Shown: positions 9,342 through 18,507, counted from the stretch's first letter. The stretch is 64,000 nucleotides of DNA from Oscillospiraceae bacterium (GCA_015068645.1 SVKD01000013.1:1-64000), one strand, 5' to 3'. Notes: generated by a model not told the origin, from the letters alone. Numbers and translations are program-made.

Positions 9342-9380
9342 AAAAATGTCTTGGAGAGAAATTTCTTCAAGACATTTTTT
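9342..9380 (+). terminator. Intrinsic terminator after the hydrolase gene
   Basis: AAAATGTCTTG pairs with CAAGACATTTTTT around a 14-base loop, ending in a U-tract. An ATG at 9346 lies inside this hairpin, which argues against it being the start of the next gene. Confidence 0.85.
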
Positions 9381-9399
9381 AGAAAAAAAGGTGTTTTTT

Positions 9400-10317
9400 A
9401 TGAATGATTTTTATCCTTTTTATTATCAAGATTTTAAGTGCATCGGCGGTGTGTGTAAACACAACTGTTGCATCGGTTGGGAAATAGATATTGACCCGGT
9501 CACATATGAGAAATATCAAGGGATTTCAAGTGATTTGGGAAACCGTTTGAAAAAGAATATTTCCATCGAAGGCACACCCCATTTTATTTTGCAAAATGAA
9601 GAACGATGTCCTTTTTTGAACGATAATAATTTATGTGATATTATTTTGGAAAAAGGAGAAGATTTTCTTTGTCAGATTTGCTCCGACCACCCCCGTTTCC
9701 GGAACTTTTTTTCAGGGTGTACCGAGGTGGGATTGGGGCTTTGCTGTGAGGAAGCGGCACGGCTCGTTTTATCTCAAAAAGAACCCTTTTCGATGCCTGA
9801 AAAAGAGGGGAGGATTCTAAACGATGAGGAAATATCATTCTTTCGTTTCCGAAATGATATTTTTTGCAAAATCAGCGACAGAAAGATGTCTCTTCACAAA
9901 AGAATTTTGTCCTTGTGTCAAGGATATGGTATTTCGTTTCCCGAAAAATCATATCGGGAATGGGCAGATATTTTTCTTTCTTTGGAACAGCTGGATAAAA
10001 CTTGGGTTTTGATGCTAAAATCCTTGAAACAAGCGGAATTTTTGGAACCGCTCGGAGAAGAATGGGAAGTTCCCTTGGAGCAACTGTTTTCCTATTTTAT
10101 TTACCGTCATTTAGCAGGCGGGTTGGAAGACGGGCGCTATGGAGAACGGATTTTATTCGCCGTTTTGGGTGTGTATGTTATTTCTTCTTTGGCGTCTTTG
10201 CAAATTAAGAAAAAAGGAAATGTCTCCTTTGCTGATTTTATGGAGCTTACCCGTTTGTATTCTTCTGAAATTGAATACAGTGAAGAGAATACGGAAGCAT
10301 TGCTTTCTCTGCTTTGA
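9400..10317 (+). CDS. FliB/YkgJ-like Cys-cluster protein (flagellin lysine N-methylase family)
   Basis: The N-terminus holds FKCIGGVCKHNCCIGW with CxxxxC..CC, then RCPFL, LCDI and FLCQICSDHPRF. This is the cysteine layout of the FliB / YkgJ group, which likely binds an Fe-S or zinc centre. FliB methylates flagellin lysines, but no flagellar gene is nearby, so another substrate is possible. I start the gene at ATG 9400 (MNDFYPFYY, 305 residues) because the upstream in-frame ATG at 9346 lies within the terminator hairpin of the preceding gene. The C-terminal half is helical and unassigned. Confidence 0.85.
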   Translation: MNDFYPFYYQDFKCIGGVCKHNCCIGWEIDIDPVTYEKYQGISSDLGNRLKKNISIEGTPHFILQNEERCPFLNDNNLCDIILEKGEDFLCQICSDHPRFRNFFSGCTEVGLGLCCEEAARLVLSQKEPFSMPEKEGRILNDEEISFFRFRNDIFCKISDRKMSLHKRILSLCQGYGISFPEKSYREWADIFLSLEQLDKTWVLMLKSLKQAEFLEPLGEEWEVPLEQLFSYFIYRHLAGGLEDGRYGERILFAVLGVYVISSLASLQIKKKGNVSFADFMELTRLYSSEIEYSEENTEALLSLL

Positions 10318-10323
10318 GAATAA

Positions 10324-10354
10324 AAAAGAGTTGTCGTAAGACAGCTCTTTTTTT
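10324..10354. terminator. Bidirectional intrinsic terminator
   Basis: AAAAGAGTTGTC / GACAGCTCTTTT stem with a GTAA loop and a U-tract on each strand. It ends the FliB-like gene and the converging ABC-transporter operon. Confidence 0.85.
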
Positions 10355-10358
10355 GTGA

Positions 10359-11519
10359 TTAAATAATATGATTCTGTTTTTTCTGTTGGGAAATCAGATA
10401 GTTTCCTCCGATGGTTAAGAGGAACAAAATGCCTGCATAAAGCAATGCCCATAAATGATATTTGGTTTGATAGATACCGTTTAAATAATAGTAAATCGGC
10501 AACAGACGGTAGTAATTTTCCAGTGCCGCAAAATCAAAGAAAATCGGAGATAACACCAGGGATACAATTAAAATACCGGGAATCACAGCGCCAAATTTTC
10601 CGTAGGAAGAAAAGGGCAAAGAAACCAGTAAAGAGAAAGCGGTTACCGTAATAATCAGCAGCAGGGCTGACAACAGTTCAATCCATAAATTTCCCGCCAT
10701 TTTGGAAATCAATAATGAAATCAACATTACTGTGGCAGAAAGAATTGCTGCTGCAAAACAGGAGCCACAAAGGGGGACTAATCGCTTTTGGGGCGGTAAC
10801 CAATCAAAACGACCTTCTCCGCGGTCACGGATGGTATACATTGCAGCAGTTAAAGTACACAAGAGAACCATAATGGCAAGCAGACCCCGTATGGGAGCAT
10901 TTAAGTAATTGACCTCAATTGTGCTGACTGCACCGTCCATATTCAGTTTTTCCGTGGAAACCACATCATTTGTTTTAGGAAGTTTATTGTAGTATTCTAT
11001 GAGTACATCCTCAGAAACATTGTGCTGATCCACCACATTTTCTTCGGAGAAGTTACGATAAATGTCATAAGCAAAATCCGGATAAATCGCACTGAAAAGC
11101 ATTTCGTTTGCAATTCTGTTTGCCATATTGGATTCCCGTTCTATTACAGATACCACAGGATTATTGGAACGGTTGCCTGCATAATCGTCCAGCTTTTTGG
11201 AAAAATCATCGGGGAATATCCAGGCAAGGTCTGCCTTATGGTTAGCAATCATTTTTGTCGCCTCTTGGGCAGAGGTTGCTGTGCTGAACCGTGCCAGGGT
11301 ATCACGCTCCTGCAAAGATGAGATAATAGATTGTGCTTTTATATCATTTCCTTCGTGACACAACACAATGTGCACAAGTCCGCTGTCCTCTGATATTGCC
11401 ATATTCACGGTTGGCACCAGGATGGGAATCAGACATAATAAAAGCACAAAACTCCATTGCTTTAACAGACGTTTCCCCAGCATCCAAAACCATATAAAAG
11501 TCCGTTGTATTTTCGTCAT
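10359..11519 (-). CDS. ABC-2 type transporter permease
   Basis: A 386-residue integral membrane protein: one transmembrane helix near residues 17-38, a large extracytoplasmic domain (about 40-205), then five or six helices (about 210-375). This is the topology of ABC-2 / YhgE-like exporter permeases. It is the last gene of a three-gene operon and its ATG overlaps the stop of the upstream permease by four bases, indicating translational coupling. The pair of permeases with one ATPase suggests a heterodimeric exporter, possibly for a peptide, lipid or drug; the substrate is not visible. Confidence 0.88.
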   Translation of the reverse strand: MTKIQRTFIWFWMLGKRLLKQWSFVLLLCLIPILVPTVNMAISEDSGLVHIVLCHEGNDIKAQSIISSLQERDTLARFSTATSAQEATKMIANHKADLAWIFPDDFSKKLDDYAGNRSNNPVVSVIERESNMANRIANEMLFSAIYPDFAYDIYRNFSEENVVDQHNVSEDVLIEYYNKLPKTNDVVSTEKLNMDGAVSTIEVNYLNAPIRGLLAIMVLLCTLTAAMYTIRDRGEGRFDWLPPQKRLVPLCGSCFAAAILSATVMLISLLISKMAGNLWIELLSALLLIITVTAFSLLVSLPFSSYGKFGAVIPGILIVSLVLSPIFFDFAALENYYRLLPIYYYLNGIYQTKYHLWALLYAGILFLLTIGGNYLISQQKKQNHII

Positions 11520-12751
11520 TTGAAATCACCTGTAATCCGATATTTTCTCATATTGACAGCTATCACAAAAAATAGACATACATAGGAAAATACCCATGCA
11601 AGATCAGCCAATATCGGTTCTTTGGTCATAATTTTTCGTAAGAATGAGAAGCCCAATCCTACCGGCAAGGTTTCCATCAGGCTTCTTAAGGTATCGGGGA
11701 AGAAGAAGTTGGGATAAAAGCATCCCGATAAGTATCCCAACAACATAAAGGTCAAAAATTGGGTCAGCACTGCACCGATAAAGTTGGGAATCAATTCATA
11801 AAAAGCATATTGCATCATGGTAATCATTAAAATTACGGGCAGTATTTTTACAACAAAGAAAATACAATCTGTAATTTTCACGTTTGCCAGTTCAGGAATC
11901 GGTAGTTTTACAAATTGCAAAATAATCCCAAATACTACGGAAAAGATCAGCATCATAATTGTGCTTGCCACGGCATAGGATCCGTATTCTCCAAGCACTT
12001 GTGTAGCAGGGGAGACTCCTGAAATCTTTAATAATCTATTGTAATCGGGATTTCTGCCGGAGAAAATCCGATTGCAGGAAATTCCCCAAAGAAGCAGAAA
12101 TAGCATAATCAGACCGCAAAGATAATAGCTCCCCAGGGAGATTGAACCAACCACGCCCAAATCGGAGACTTGGTAACTCTGCGTTCGTGACAAAATGTGA
12201 TTCATATAAATCATCATCAGCTGGTTAGTATTGTCTTTGAAATCTTTCTGGTCATACTGATCGGTCAAATCCTGCATACTGTACATTCCGTTTTGGGATT
12301 GTACCACCAATTCGGACACGATTTTCACGATTTCTTCCGAAAACATGGAGCCTAAATTTTCCGGTCCGTCTAATGTGACATATCTAGCTGGTGTGTTGAC
12401 TCCGATATATAAATTCTGAATATAATTTTCCGGAATATCAATGTATCCGATGATTTCTCTGTTTTCCAAGGCACGGATGGCGTCCTCTTCAGAAAAGTTT
12501 TTCACTTCCACATAAAAACGGGAACTGTCCATATTCTGCAGAGCTTGAAGACCGATGTCTAAAAAGGAATCATCGGAATTTCCCACCATACCGATGGTGA
12601 ATTTTTTTTGGCTTTCATCATTCAAAGTGGAGTTTAAAATGGCGCCGCCTGCCAATCCGAGACAACCAAAGGTAATGACCGTAATCAAAAGCACAGCAGG
12701 AAAAATTTTGAAAATCCGCTTTAGCTGAAGCGTAAAATACTGCTTTTTCAT
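11516..12751 (-). CDS. ABC-2 type transporter permease
   Basis: A 411-residue paralogous partner of the following permease with the same plan: N-terminal helix (about residues 15-38), an extracytoplasmic domain up to about 200, then a block of membrane helices to the end. Only two bases separate it from the ATPase gene upstream, and its stop overlaps the next ATG. The charged C-terminus (MRKYRITGDFK) is cytoplasmic. Family assignment is firm; the cargo is not. Confidence 0.88.
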   Translation of the reverse strand: MKKQYFTLQLKRIFKIFPAVLLITVITFGCLGLAGGAILNSTLNDESQKKFTIGMVGNSDDSFLDIGLQALQNMDSSRFYVEVKNFSEEDAIRALENREIIGYIDIPENYIQNLYIGVNTPARYVTLDGPENLGSMFSEEIVKIVSELVVQSQNGMYSMQDLTDQYDQKDFKDNTNQLMMIYMNHILSRTQSYQVSDLGVVGSISLGSYYLCGLIMLFLLLWGISCNRIFSGRNPDYNRLLKISGVSPATQVLGEYGSYAVASTIMMLIFSVVFGIILQFVKLPIPELANVKITDCIFFVVKILPVILMITMMQYAFYELIPNFIGAVLTQFLTFMLLGYLSGCFYPNFFFPDTLRSLMETLPVGLGFSFLRKIMTKEPILADLAWVFSYVCLFFVIAVNMRKYRITGDFK

Positions 12752-12753
12752 AG

Positions 12754-13416
12754 TTATAAGTTACCTACCAATCTATGAACATTTCCATCATATGTGAAGG
12801 AATTTAAGACGCCGTTTTTTAAGATGTAAAGCTGGTCACAAAGAGGTAATTCCTGCAAATCGTGAGTTGCTAATATCACAATTCCGCCGTTTCTCTTAAA
12901 TTGCTCCAGATAATTGGAAATTCTGGTTTTGCAAACTAAATCCAATGCGGCGGAAGGTTCATCCAACAGTAAAATTTTCGGTTGATGTGCAACAGCGCAG
13001 CCGATTGCCAATCTTTTTTTCATACCGCCGGACATTTTATGTACCGGTGTATTTAAAAAGTCGGGAATACCCAGCATTCCCAGAACACCCTCGGAAAGCT
13101 CCTGCTCCAATTTTTTCTTGGAATACCACAGTAATAAATTATCCCGACCGGACAATTCTTCCAACAGAGGAGCACTTTGAGGAACGTAGCCCAGTAATTT
13201 GGAGCGCTTATCTGTTTGTTTAAACAGATTGATTCCATCAAAAGAGAAATTTCCGCCGGATGCTTTTAAAATTCCTGCCAGGATATTCAGTAACGTGGAT
13301 TTTCCACTACCGTTGCTCCCCAAAATTCCGATACATTGTCCTTCGTGTGCTGAAAAGGTAATATCTTTTAAAATCGTCTTTTTCGGGTAGCTTTTTTGAA
13401 TGTGTTCTATCTTCAT
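12754..13416 (-). CDS. ABC transporter ATP-binding protein
   Basis: A nucleotide-binding subunit of 220 residues. Walker A GSNGSGKST lies near residue 36, a Q-loop at GYVPQS, the signature MSGGMKKRLAIG at about 131, Walker B ILLLDEPSAALD at about 152, and the H-loop THD at about 183. It energises the two permeases downstream. I chose ATG 13416 (MKIEHIQKSY) because AAGGA lies seven to nine bases upstream and ABC proteins start in this way. A longer frame reaches 13452 but would run through a stem-loop. Confidence 0.93.
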   Translation of the reverse strand: MKIEHIQKSYPKKTILKDITFSAHEGQCIGILGSNGSGKSTLLNILAGILKASGGNFSFDGINLFKQTDKRSKLLGYVPQSAPLLEELSGRDNLLLWYSKKKLEQELSEGVLGMLGIPDFLNTPVHKMSGGMKKRLAIGCAVAHQPKILLLDEPSAALDLVCKTRISNYLEQFKRNGGIVILATHDLQELPLCDQLYILKNGVLNSFTYDGNVHRLVGNL

Positions 13417-13436
13417 AATAAATCCTTCTTTTGTGA

Positions 13437-13514
13437 AGAGAACTGAGAACACTGCTGCTCTCAGTTCTCTTGACTATTATATGGTGTTTTTTCTTTGATT
13501 TGTATGTAATCAAA
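13437..13514 (-). promoter_or_regulatory. ABC operon promoter, 5' stem-loop and palindrome
   Basis: On the minus strand TATAAT (13476-13481) lies just upstream of a 12-bp perfect stem, AGAGAACTGAGA / TCTCAGTTCTCT (13437-13470), so the transcript would begin with a hairpin. Behind the -10 sits TTTGATT-N7-AATCAAA (13494-13514), a palindrome covering the -35 area, which has no good hexamer. This suggests regulator-dependent transcription. Confidence 0.45.
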
Positions 13515-13531
13515 GATGGAAACGGGGAATG

Positions 13532-15448
13532 CTAAAACATCAAGGAAGATAAGGGGGAGGTGTATATCATATAGGCCTGTTCCAGCATATCTGTCCATTC
13601 GGAGGGAAGTTTTGCCTGACGCAGATTTTCAATCAATTTTGTAAAGTCTGTGCCTTTTGTCCAGTTCATTAGATCTTCTTCGTCGGGATTGTTTATATCC
13701 AAGGACAGCGTGTCAGTGGGGTAGGAAATTCCTCTGAATTCCTTTTCAATAGCATGATTGTTAACAGTTAATGCCAAGCCGTTGTCATAGTATACTTCAA
13801 TTTTAGCTGTGCCTTCTGTTTCAGAGAGGGTTTCCCAACTGATTTTTAAGGAAATATCTGCAATAGTGGACATTGACTCATCTATTGTAGCAATGGCTTT
13901 ATTGGCGCTGACAAAAACTGTTCCGCCGGTGCCGTCTGCCTTATAATTTTCTGTGCGGATGGTAATAATATCCATTCCCATTACTTTTACTGCGAAATTT
14001 CCATTGATTTTTCCGTCAGTAATCGTTCCGGTTCCGCTAAATTCTAAAGTAACAGTTCCCATTTGAGAGGAGATGGGAATCTGGAGTTCCACGCTGATCT
14101 GATCTCCGTTAGTTACAGCATAGTAGCTCATTTCTTCGCCGTCTACTTCTATTTTAAACCCTACAAATTCATCTTCCGCATCCGTATAAACGTAAATGGT
14201 TGCTGCGGTTTCTTCAGAGCCGTCATTCAAATATTCTTCGGTTTGGGTAATAGCTTTTACAAAGTCTTTTGCATCTGCACCGGTTACAGAAGAAATGTCA
14301 TTTATGTATTTTTTGAGGATTTCGTCATTTTTTGCTTCAGCAATGAGCGCTTTTGCAATATTGTTGCCGTCCTGTTCACTTAATTTAATTGTGGAAACTT
14401 TTACGTCCTGAGAAACACCGTTAACTGCTAAAGTAGTTTCGGTTTCTTCGATGGGGCCCATGGCAGATTCGATGCATTCAACGTAGCGGTCCAGAGTGTT
14501 TTTCAAAGTGTCTTCATCAGGAATTGCCGAAAAGACAGTTTCCATACCAGCATACGTTTCCTGCATCATCTGTAACTGTCTTTCGTCTGTGTTGGTAGAC
14601 AACTGAATGTACTGAGAGTTGTAGGAAGGAAATCCCACATACATAGACATATCGGTATAATCCACACTATAATCCAGATCCAGCAGGTCAGAACCGTTTA
14701 CCCGGAGTGTTTCTGCATATCTCATCTGGGGACCCTTCACGGAAACGTCGCCGGAGAGGGATAGGGTATCAATCCAATCGGTATAGGGAGAAATATCAGT
14801 TCCGGAAAGATCTTCAATCAGGGTATTGAACTTATCTCCCAAAGTGATTTCTGCCTCAGAGGAGGTCGCAACACCGTTCACAATTTTGTCCTTCATTTTT
14901 GTAATTGCTTTTGCAATATCGCGGGTATATCCTTCTTCACTTTGTGCAATGGGAGGAGTAAAAGTGTTATTCCACCATGTGGTGAGTTGAGGCCAAAATG
15001 CCCAAGCGGCAGCGCTGACACACAAAATTGCAGCAATTAAAATAGAGCAAACAGTTACTTTTGCTTTTTTGCTCATTGATTTTTTTGTCTTTTCGGGAGG
15101 AATTCCCACAGCAACTCCACGGTTCTGTGTGGTGTTCTGATTATTGGTGCCAAAATTCTGATTTGCGTGAATCAAAGCAGTTCCGCATACTCTACAGTAA
15201 CGCTGATCATAGGGGTTTGAAGTTCCGCAAGAGGGACAAGCGTTTCCCTGCGCATTTTTTTGATTTGCAGAATCTGCATATTCAGAAGAGTTGTTAGCAC
15301 CGCCTTGTGCAGGAGTGGCATCAATGGTGGGCTGGTCATTTTGAACAGCTTGATGGATTTCTTGTTTCCGGGCAGCTTCATATGCAGCACAAGCAGGGCA
15401 TAAAGATTCCCCGTCATTTATTTGTTTTCCGCATTTTTCGCAAAACAT
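13532..15448 (-). CDS. Zinc-ribbon membrane protein with large extracellular domain
   Basis: The N-terminus is a zinc ribbon (CEKCGKQ...CPAC, residues 3-20). A second ribbon follows (CPSCGTSNPYDQRYCRVCG, about 71-89). A single transmembrane helix lies at about 131-150, preceded by a lysine-rich stretch. The remaining 480 residues would be outside the cell, beta-rich and acidic, without a recognised domain. Two ribbons plus one helix and an outer domain is a common plan in Clostridia, role unknown. It is transcribed alone from a perfect consensus promoter. There is no clear terminator downstream before the ABC promoter. Confidence 0.85.
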   Translation of the reverse strand: MFCEKCGKQINDGESLCPACAAYEAARKQEIHQAVQNDQPTIDATPAQGGANNSSEYADSANQKNAQGNACPSCGTSNPYDQRYCRVCGTALIHANQNFGTNNQNTTQNRGVAVGIPPEKTKKSMSKKAKVTVCSILIAAILCVSAAAWAFWPQLTTWWNNTFTPPIAQSEEGYTRDIAKAITKMKDKIVNGVATSSEAEITLGDKFNTLIEDLSGTDISPYTDWIDTLSLSGDVSVKGPQMRYAETLRVNGSDLLDLDYSVDYTDMSMYVGFPSYNSQYIQLSTNTDERQLQMMQETYAGMETVFSAIPDEDTLKNTLDRYVECIESAMGPIEETETTLAVNGVSQDVKVSTIKLSEQDGNNIAKALIAEAKNDEILKKYINDISSVTGADAKDFVKAITQTEEYLNDGSEETAATIYVYTDAEDEFVGFKIEVDGEEMSYYAVTNGDQISVELQIPISSQMGTVTLEFSGTGTITDGKINGNFAVKVMGMDIITIRTENYKADGTGGTVFVSANKAIATIDESMSTIADISLKISWETLSETEGTAKIEVYYDNGLALTVNNHAIEKEFRGISYPTDTLSLDINNPDEEDLMNWTKGTDFTKLIENLRQAKLPSEWTDMLEQAYMIYTSPLSSLMF

Positions 15449-15501
15449 ATGGATAACTCCTTTCTAAAATAACAATTGCTTTTTATTGTTTTACTGACTC
15501 C

Positions 15502-15530
15502 ATTATATTACACTTTATGGATAATGTCAA
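15502..15530 (-). promoter_or_regulatory. Consensus sigma-A promoter of the zinc-ribbon gene
   Basis: TTGACA and TATAAT separated by 17 bases on the minus strand, both hexamers perfect, 54 bases upstream of the ATG. Expression should be strong. Confidence 0.85.
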
Positions 15531-15591
15531 CAAAAAATCAATGTGAGAAACTGATTTTTGTGAGAAGCTGTTCCGATAGTTCGCTCAGGTC

Positions 15592-15620
15592 TTGATTTAT
15601 GAAAATAACTGTGGTATACT
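15592..15620 (+). promoter_or_regulatory. Promoter of the CobO-like gene
   Basis: TTGATT-N17-TATACT. The leader that follows (about 120 bases) contains CGGCAA / TTGCCG with ATTTTT behind it (15684-15713), a terminator-like hairpin that could act as an attenuator. I do not recognise a riboswitch class there. Confidence 0.6.
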
Positions 15621-15742
15621 AATATGGTAGTCAGTTTTTGATTTGATCAATGTATGGCTGTTTTGCAAAGCTATTCAGCCTGCGGCAAATTCTTTTTGGG
15701 GAGTTGCCGATTTTTACGGAAAACAAAAGAGGAGAATTTAAT

Positions 15743-16255
15743 ATGATTCAGTGTTATTTCGGCAACGGGAAAGGAAAGACGACCGCTTCCGTGGGAGCAT
15801 CCATCCGTTATCTGGGCTGTCAAAAACGAGTGCTGTTTGTTTCTTTTTTAAAAGATGGAACCTCTTCTGAACTTGCAATTTTAAAAACAATTCCTGGTGT
15901 AAAAGTGAAAATACCCGCTGTTTCTTATCATCTTTTTGATAATCAGAATCCCAAGAAAAGCATGGACTTTTCTCAGGCGTACACTCGGTTTTTCTGCGAA
16001 GAAATAGATATGTTTTCTTCACAGTTTGATATGATTGTGTTAGATGAAATTTTAGATGTTGTTGATTTCGGTTACATTGCAGAGAATACTTTTTTGGAAA
16101 AAATACAGCAATGGAGCAACACTACAGAACTTGTTTTAACAGGTCATCGTCTCTTGCCGAAAATTGCAGAATGTTGTGATTACATTTCTGAGATTTGTTC
16201 CCGGAAACATCCTTATGAAATCGGAGCCCTGCCCAGAAAAGGGATTGAATATTAA
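15743..16255 (+). CDS. CobO/BtuR-like corrinoid adenosyltransferase family protein
   Basis: A P-loop protein of 170 residues, the typical CobO length. The N-terminus has the family P-loop GNGKGKTT (residues 6-13), followed by RVLFVSFLKDG, and a Walker-B-like MIVLDEILD at about 95. A GHR motif at about 131 stands where CobO proteins have TGR. CobO adds the adenosyl group to cob(I)alamin. The window also carries a cobalamin riboswitch and ECF transporter, which fits a corrinoid salvage role. ATG 15743 is preceded by GAGGAG; an upstream frame from 15650 lacks a ribosome site. The GHR for TGR change makes the exact substrate less certain. Confidence 0.78.
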   Translation: MIQCYFGNGKGKTTASVGASIRYLGCQKRVLFVSFLKDGTSSELAILKTIPGVKVKIPAVSYHLFDNQNPKKSMDFSQAYTRFFCEEIDMFSSQFDMIVLDEILDVVDFGYIAENTFLEKIQQWSNTTELVLTGHRLLPKIAECCDYISEICSRKHPYEIGALPRKGIEY

Positions 16256-16305
16256 AAATGGTGCAGAGAATGCCATCAAGACTCTGAATGTGTCCTGAAT
16301 GAATG

Positions 16306-16335
16306 TTGACATTTGGTTATGAAATGTGATAAAAT
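16306..16335 (+). promoter_or_regulatory. Promoter of the YgjV-like gene
   Basis: TTGACA-N18-TAAAAT, about 60 bases upstream of the start codon. Confidence 0.7.
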
Positions 16336-16394
16336 TACTCGGTTAGTTTATCATAGAAGAATTTTTATGGAAATATTTATAGGGGGAACCAAAC

Positions 16395-16961
16395 ATGAAT
16401 TGGTCTCAGATTAACTGGGTTTATGTGATTGCGCAGGCATTCGGATTGTTGCAGAGTACTTGTTGCATTATCGGACCGTATTTTAAATACAGATGGCAGA
16501 TGCTTGTAAATTCTATGGTATCTGTTTCGTTTTTAGTAATTAACCTGATTCTGCTTAGTATCGCAGTTCCGGATAGTCCCGTGAACCTTTCGGGTATTAT
16601 CATCAACAGCGTTGCTTTGATTGTGTTGAGTTTTTCACTTTGGCATGTGCGAAAAGGAACTCAGGCACCTATTGTTGAAAAAGTGATTTTCTTTGTGGTT
16701 TTTGTGGCACTCGGATTTGTAGGTTTTCAAGATTGGATTGATATTTTTCCAATTTTAGGTGCAGTATTTTTTATGCTGGCATCATTCCAACATGATGAAC
16801 AGAAGACCCGTGTGCTGTATCTGTTCAACACGCTTTCCTGGTTTACTTATCATTGCATCTGCAAAAATTCTGCTGCAATCGGTCAGGCAGTTGCATTTAC
16901 TATGTATGCCATTGCATTGTATAGCTACGGCAAAAAAACGGCACAAACAACGAAACAATAA
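16395..16961 (+). CDS. YgjV-like inner membrane protein
   Basis: An integral membrane protein of 188 residues with five or six helices. Its sequence pattern (FGLLQSTCCIIGPYFKYRWQML, then an internal second half ending in a helix with YSYGKK) fits the YgjV family, whose function is unknown. It shows no transporter motif. AGGGGG precedes the ATG. It is single-gene, with its own promoter and a terminator just behind the stop. Confidence 0.75.
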   Translation: MNWSQINWVYVIAQAFGLLQSTCCIIGPYFKYRWQMLVNSMVSVSFLVINLILLSIAVPDSPVNLSGIIINSVALIVLSFSLWHVRKGTQAPIVEKVIFFVVFVALGFVGFQDWIDIFPILGAVFFMLASFQHDEQKTRVLYLFNTLSWFTYHCICKNSAAIGQAVAFTMYAIALYSYGKKTAQTTKQ

Positions 16962-16970
16962 GTATTTCAC

Positions 16971-17007
16971 AAAAAACTCCTGCGGATTTTCCGTGAGAGT
17001 TTTTTTC
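16971..17007 (+). terminator. Intrinsic terminator after the YgjV-like gene
   Basis: AAAACTC-ctg-CGG / CCG-tga-GAGTTTTTTT: an interrupted stem followed by a seven-base U-tract. Confidence 0.65.
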
Positions 17008-17049
17008 ATTTTGCCGTAAAATATGTATTTTTTGATATTTTTTGGGATC

Positions 17050-17130
17050 CCCACACCAAATCCCACACTTTTTTTTAAGAAAATCTGGTTTCCCACACTA
17101 AATTTTTCAGAAAGTGTGGGGATTTTTTTA
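17050..17130 (+). terminator. Terminator or attenuator with three alternative 5' arms
   Basis: CCCACAC occurs at 17050, 17062 and 17092, while a single complementary GTGTGGG lies at 17114-17120 followed by GATTTTTTT. The nearest arm (17092) gives a good terminator hairpin upstream of the SLH gene. The extra arms could form competing structures. Confidence 0.6.
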
Positions 17131-17247
17131 GATTGATTCGATATAATGAACTTGTCAAAGAAAGTTTGGTGAAGATGATGGCGAGATCTTACATCGGAAT
17201 TTTCCAAACAGTTTGCTGACAAAAATGAATCAAAGGAGAAGATGATT

Positions 17248-18507
17248 ATGAAAAGAATCCTTGCAAGCGTTTTATGTATTGTGATGTTATTGTCACTATC
17301 CTGTGCTGTTTTTGCAGGCAGTGTAAAAGTTGATACCGACATTCCGATGTTGGATGCCACAGAGTTGAAGGCAGAATGGAAAAAAGACCAGATTTTTACT
17401 TTAGCGAATCCTGCTCCCTGGAATCTGGAAGAATTAAAACAGGTTGTGGATGTGCAGGATCCCAGAAGCGTGGCAGCTTATTACGTATGGGCCGTTGCAC
17501 GTATGGTGGATGATTATGATGACGGTATGGAAATGATGAAGTACCTCTTTGCAGATATTGAGCCCTACGGTAGCGGATTTACTGAAGGTGGACGGTCTGC
17601 AGGTTGGGATACCTATTTCAATGACAGGTTAAAGAGCAATGATTATAAATGGCTTCCGTTCGCATATTTTGAAGGAGCAAGTGCAGATAACGGTTTTACT
17701 CCCGCAAGACCGTTAACCTTAGAGCTTTATTATAACAATACCAATACTGAAACCATCAATGCTCAGACTTTAGACCAATACGGCAGACTGAATATTGTGT
17801 ACTGGGTAAAGAGCCATGGAGCAGGCAATCAGGTGAATATCACCGTCAGCAAATTTGAAGACAGTAACCGTTTTTATGTAACCAGTGGTGCAACCCCGTC
17901 TGCAATCTTTTATGATCAAAGAGCGGGACTTACCAGTGCTGCCAAAAAGATTATTGCCGCAAGAACCGACGACGGTACCACTCAGGCAGAACATAACGCT
18001 TTTTATAAAACTGCAGTAGAATTGCCGTTTACCGATCTTCCCGACGAAGAACATATCAAAGAAGCAATTGCATGGGCGTACACCAATGGCGTTACCTCCG
18101 GTACCAGCACCACCACGTTCGGACCGAAGGATAACTGTACCAGAGGTCAGGTGGTAACTTTCTTATGGAGAGCCGCAGGACAGCCTGCGCCTACCAATAC
18201 CAACAATCCGTTCAGCGATGTTAATCCCGGCGATTATTTCTATGATCCCGTTTTGTGGGCGGTAGAAAAAGGTATTACCACAGGAACCAGCGAAACCGAA
18301 TTTTCTCCTAATGCAACCTGTTCCAGTGCACATATTATCACGTTCTTATACAGAGCAATGGGAATCGGTGCAAACGGTTGGTATGAAGAAGCGAAAACCT
18401 GGGCAACCGGTGCAGGCCTCCTGGAAGGAACCGGAATCATTGTTTCTCCTGAGGAACAGTGCCCCAGAAGTGCCGTTGTAACCTTCCTTTACAGAATTTA
18501 CAACTAA
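17248..18507 (+). CDS. Secreted protein with three SLH domains
   Basis: A signal peptide (MKRILASVLCIVMLLSLS...VFA) is followed by an unassigned region (about residues 30-250, Tyr/Asn rich) and three S-layer homology repeats at the C-terminus: FTDLPDEEHIKEAIAWAY, FSDVNPGDYFYDPVLWAV and a shorter third (GWYEEAKTWATGAGL). SLH domains bind secondary wall polymers, anchoring the protein to the cell wall. ATG 17248 is preferred over ATG 17242, since GGAG lies nine bases before it and only three before the other. A terminator follows. Confidence 0.9.
   Translation: MKRILASVLCIVMLLSLSCAVFAGSVKVDTDIPMLDATELKAEWKKDQIFTLANPAPWNLEELKQVVDVQDPRSVAAYYVWAVARMVDDYDDGMEMMKYLFADIEPYGSGFTEGGRSAGWDTYFNDRLKSNDYKWLPFAYFEGASADNGFTPARPLTLELYYNNTNTETINAQTLDQYGRLNIVYWVKSHGAGNQVNITVSKFEDSNRFYVTSGATPSAIFYDQRAGLTSAAKKIIAARTDDGTTQAEHNAFYKTAVELPFTDLPDEEHIKEAIAWAYTNGVTSGTSTTTFGPKDNCTRGQVVTFLWRAAGQPAPTNTNNPFSDVNPGDYFYDPVLWAVEKGITTGTSETEFSPNATCSSAHIITFLYRAMGIGANGWYEEAKTWATGAGLLEGTGIIVSPEEQCPRSAVVTFLYRIYN

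Noticed and set aside
9346-9399. ATG 9346 as start of the FliB-like gene
   Set aside because: It lies in the terminator hairpin of the preceding gene; the conserved sequence begins at ATG 9400.
15626-15742. A second cobalamin riboswitch upstream of the CobO-like gene
   Set aside because: The leader is too short and lacks the conserved core; only a terminator-like hairpin is visible.
16782-17360. Minus-strand 192-codon frame antisense to the YgjV-like and SLH genes
   Set aside because: It has no ribosome site, crosses two terminators, and opposes two well supported genes.
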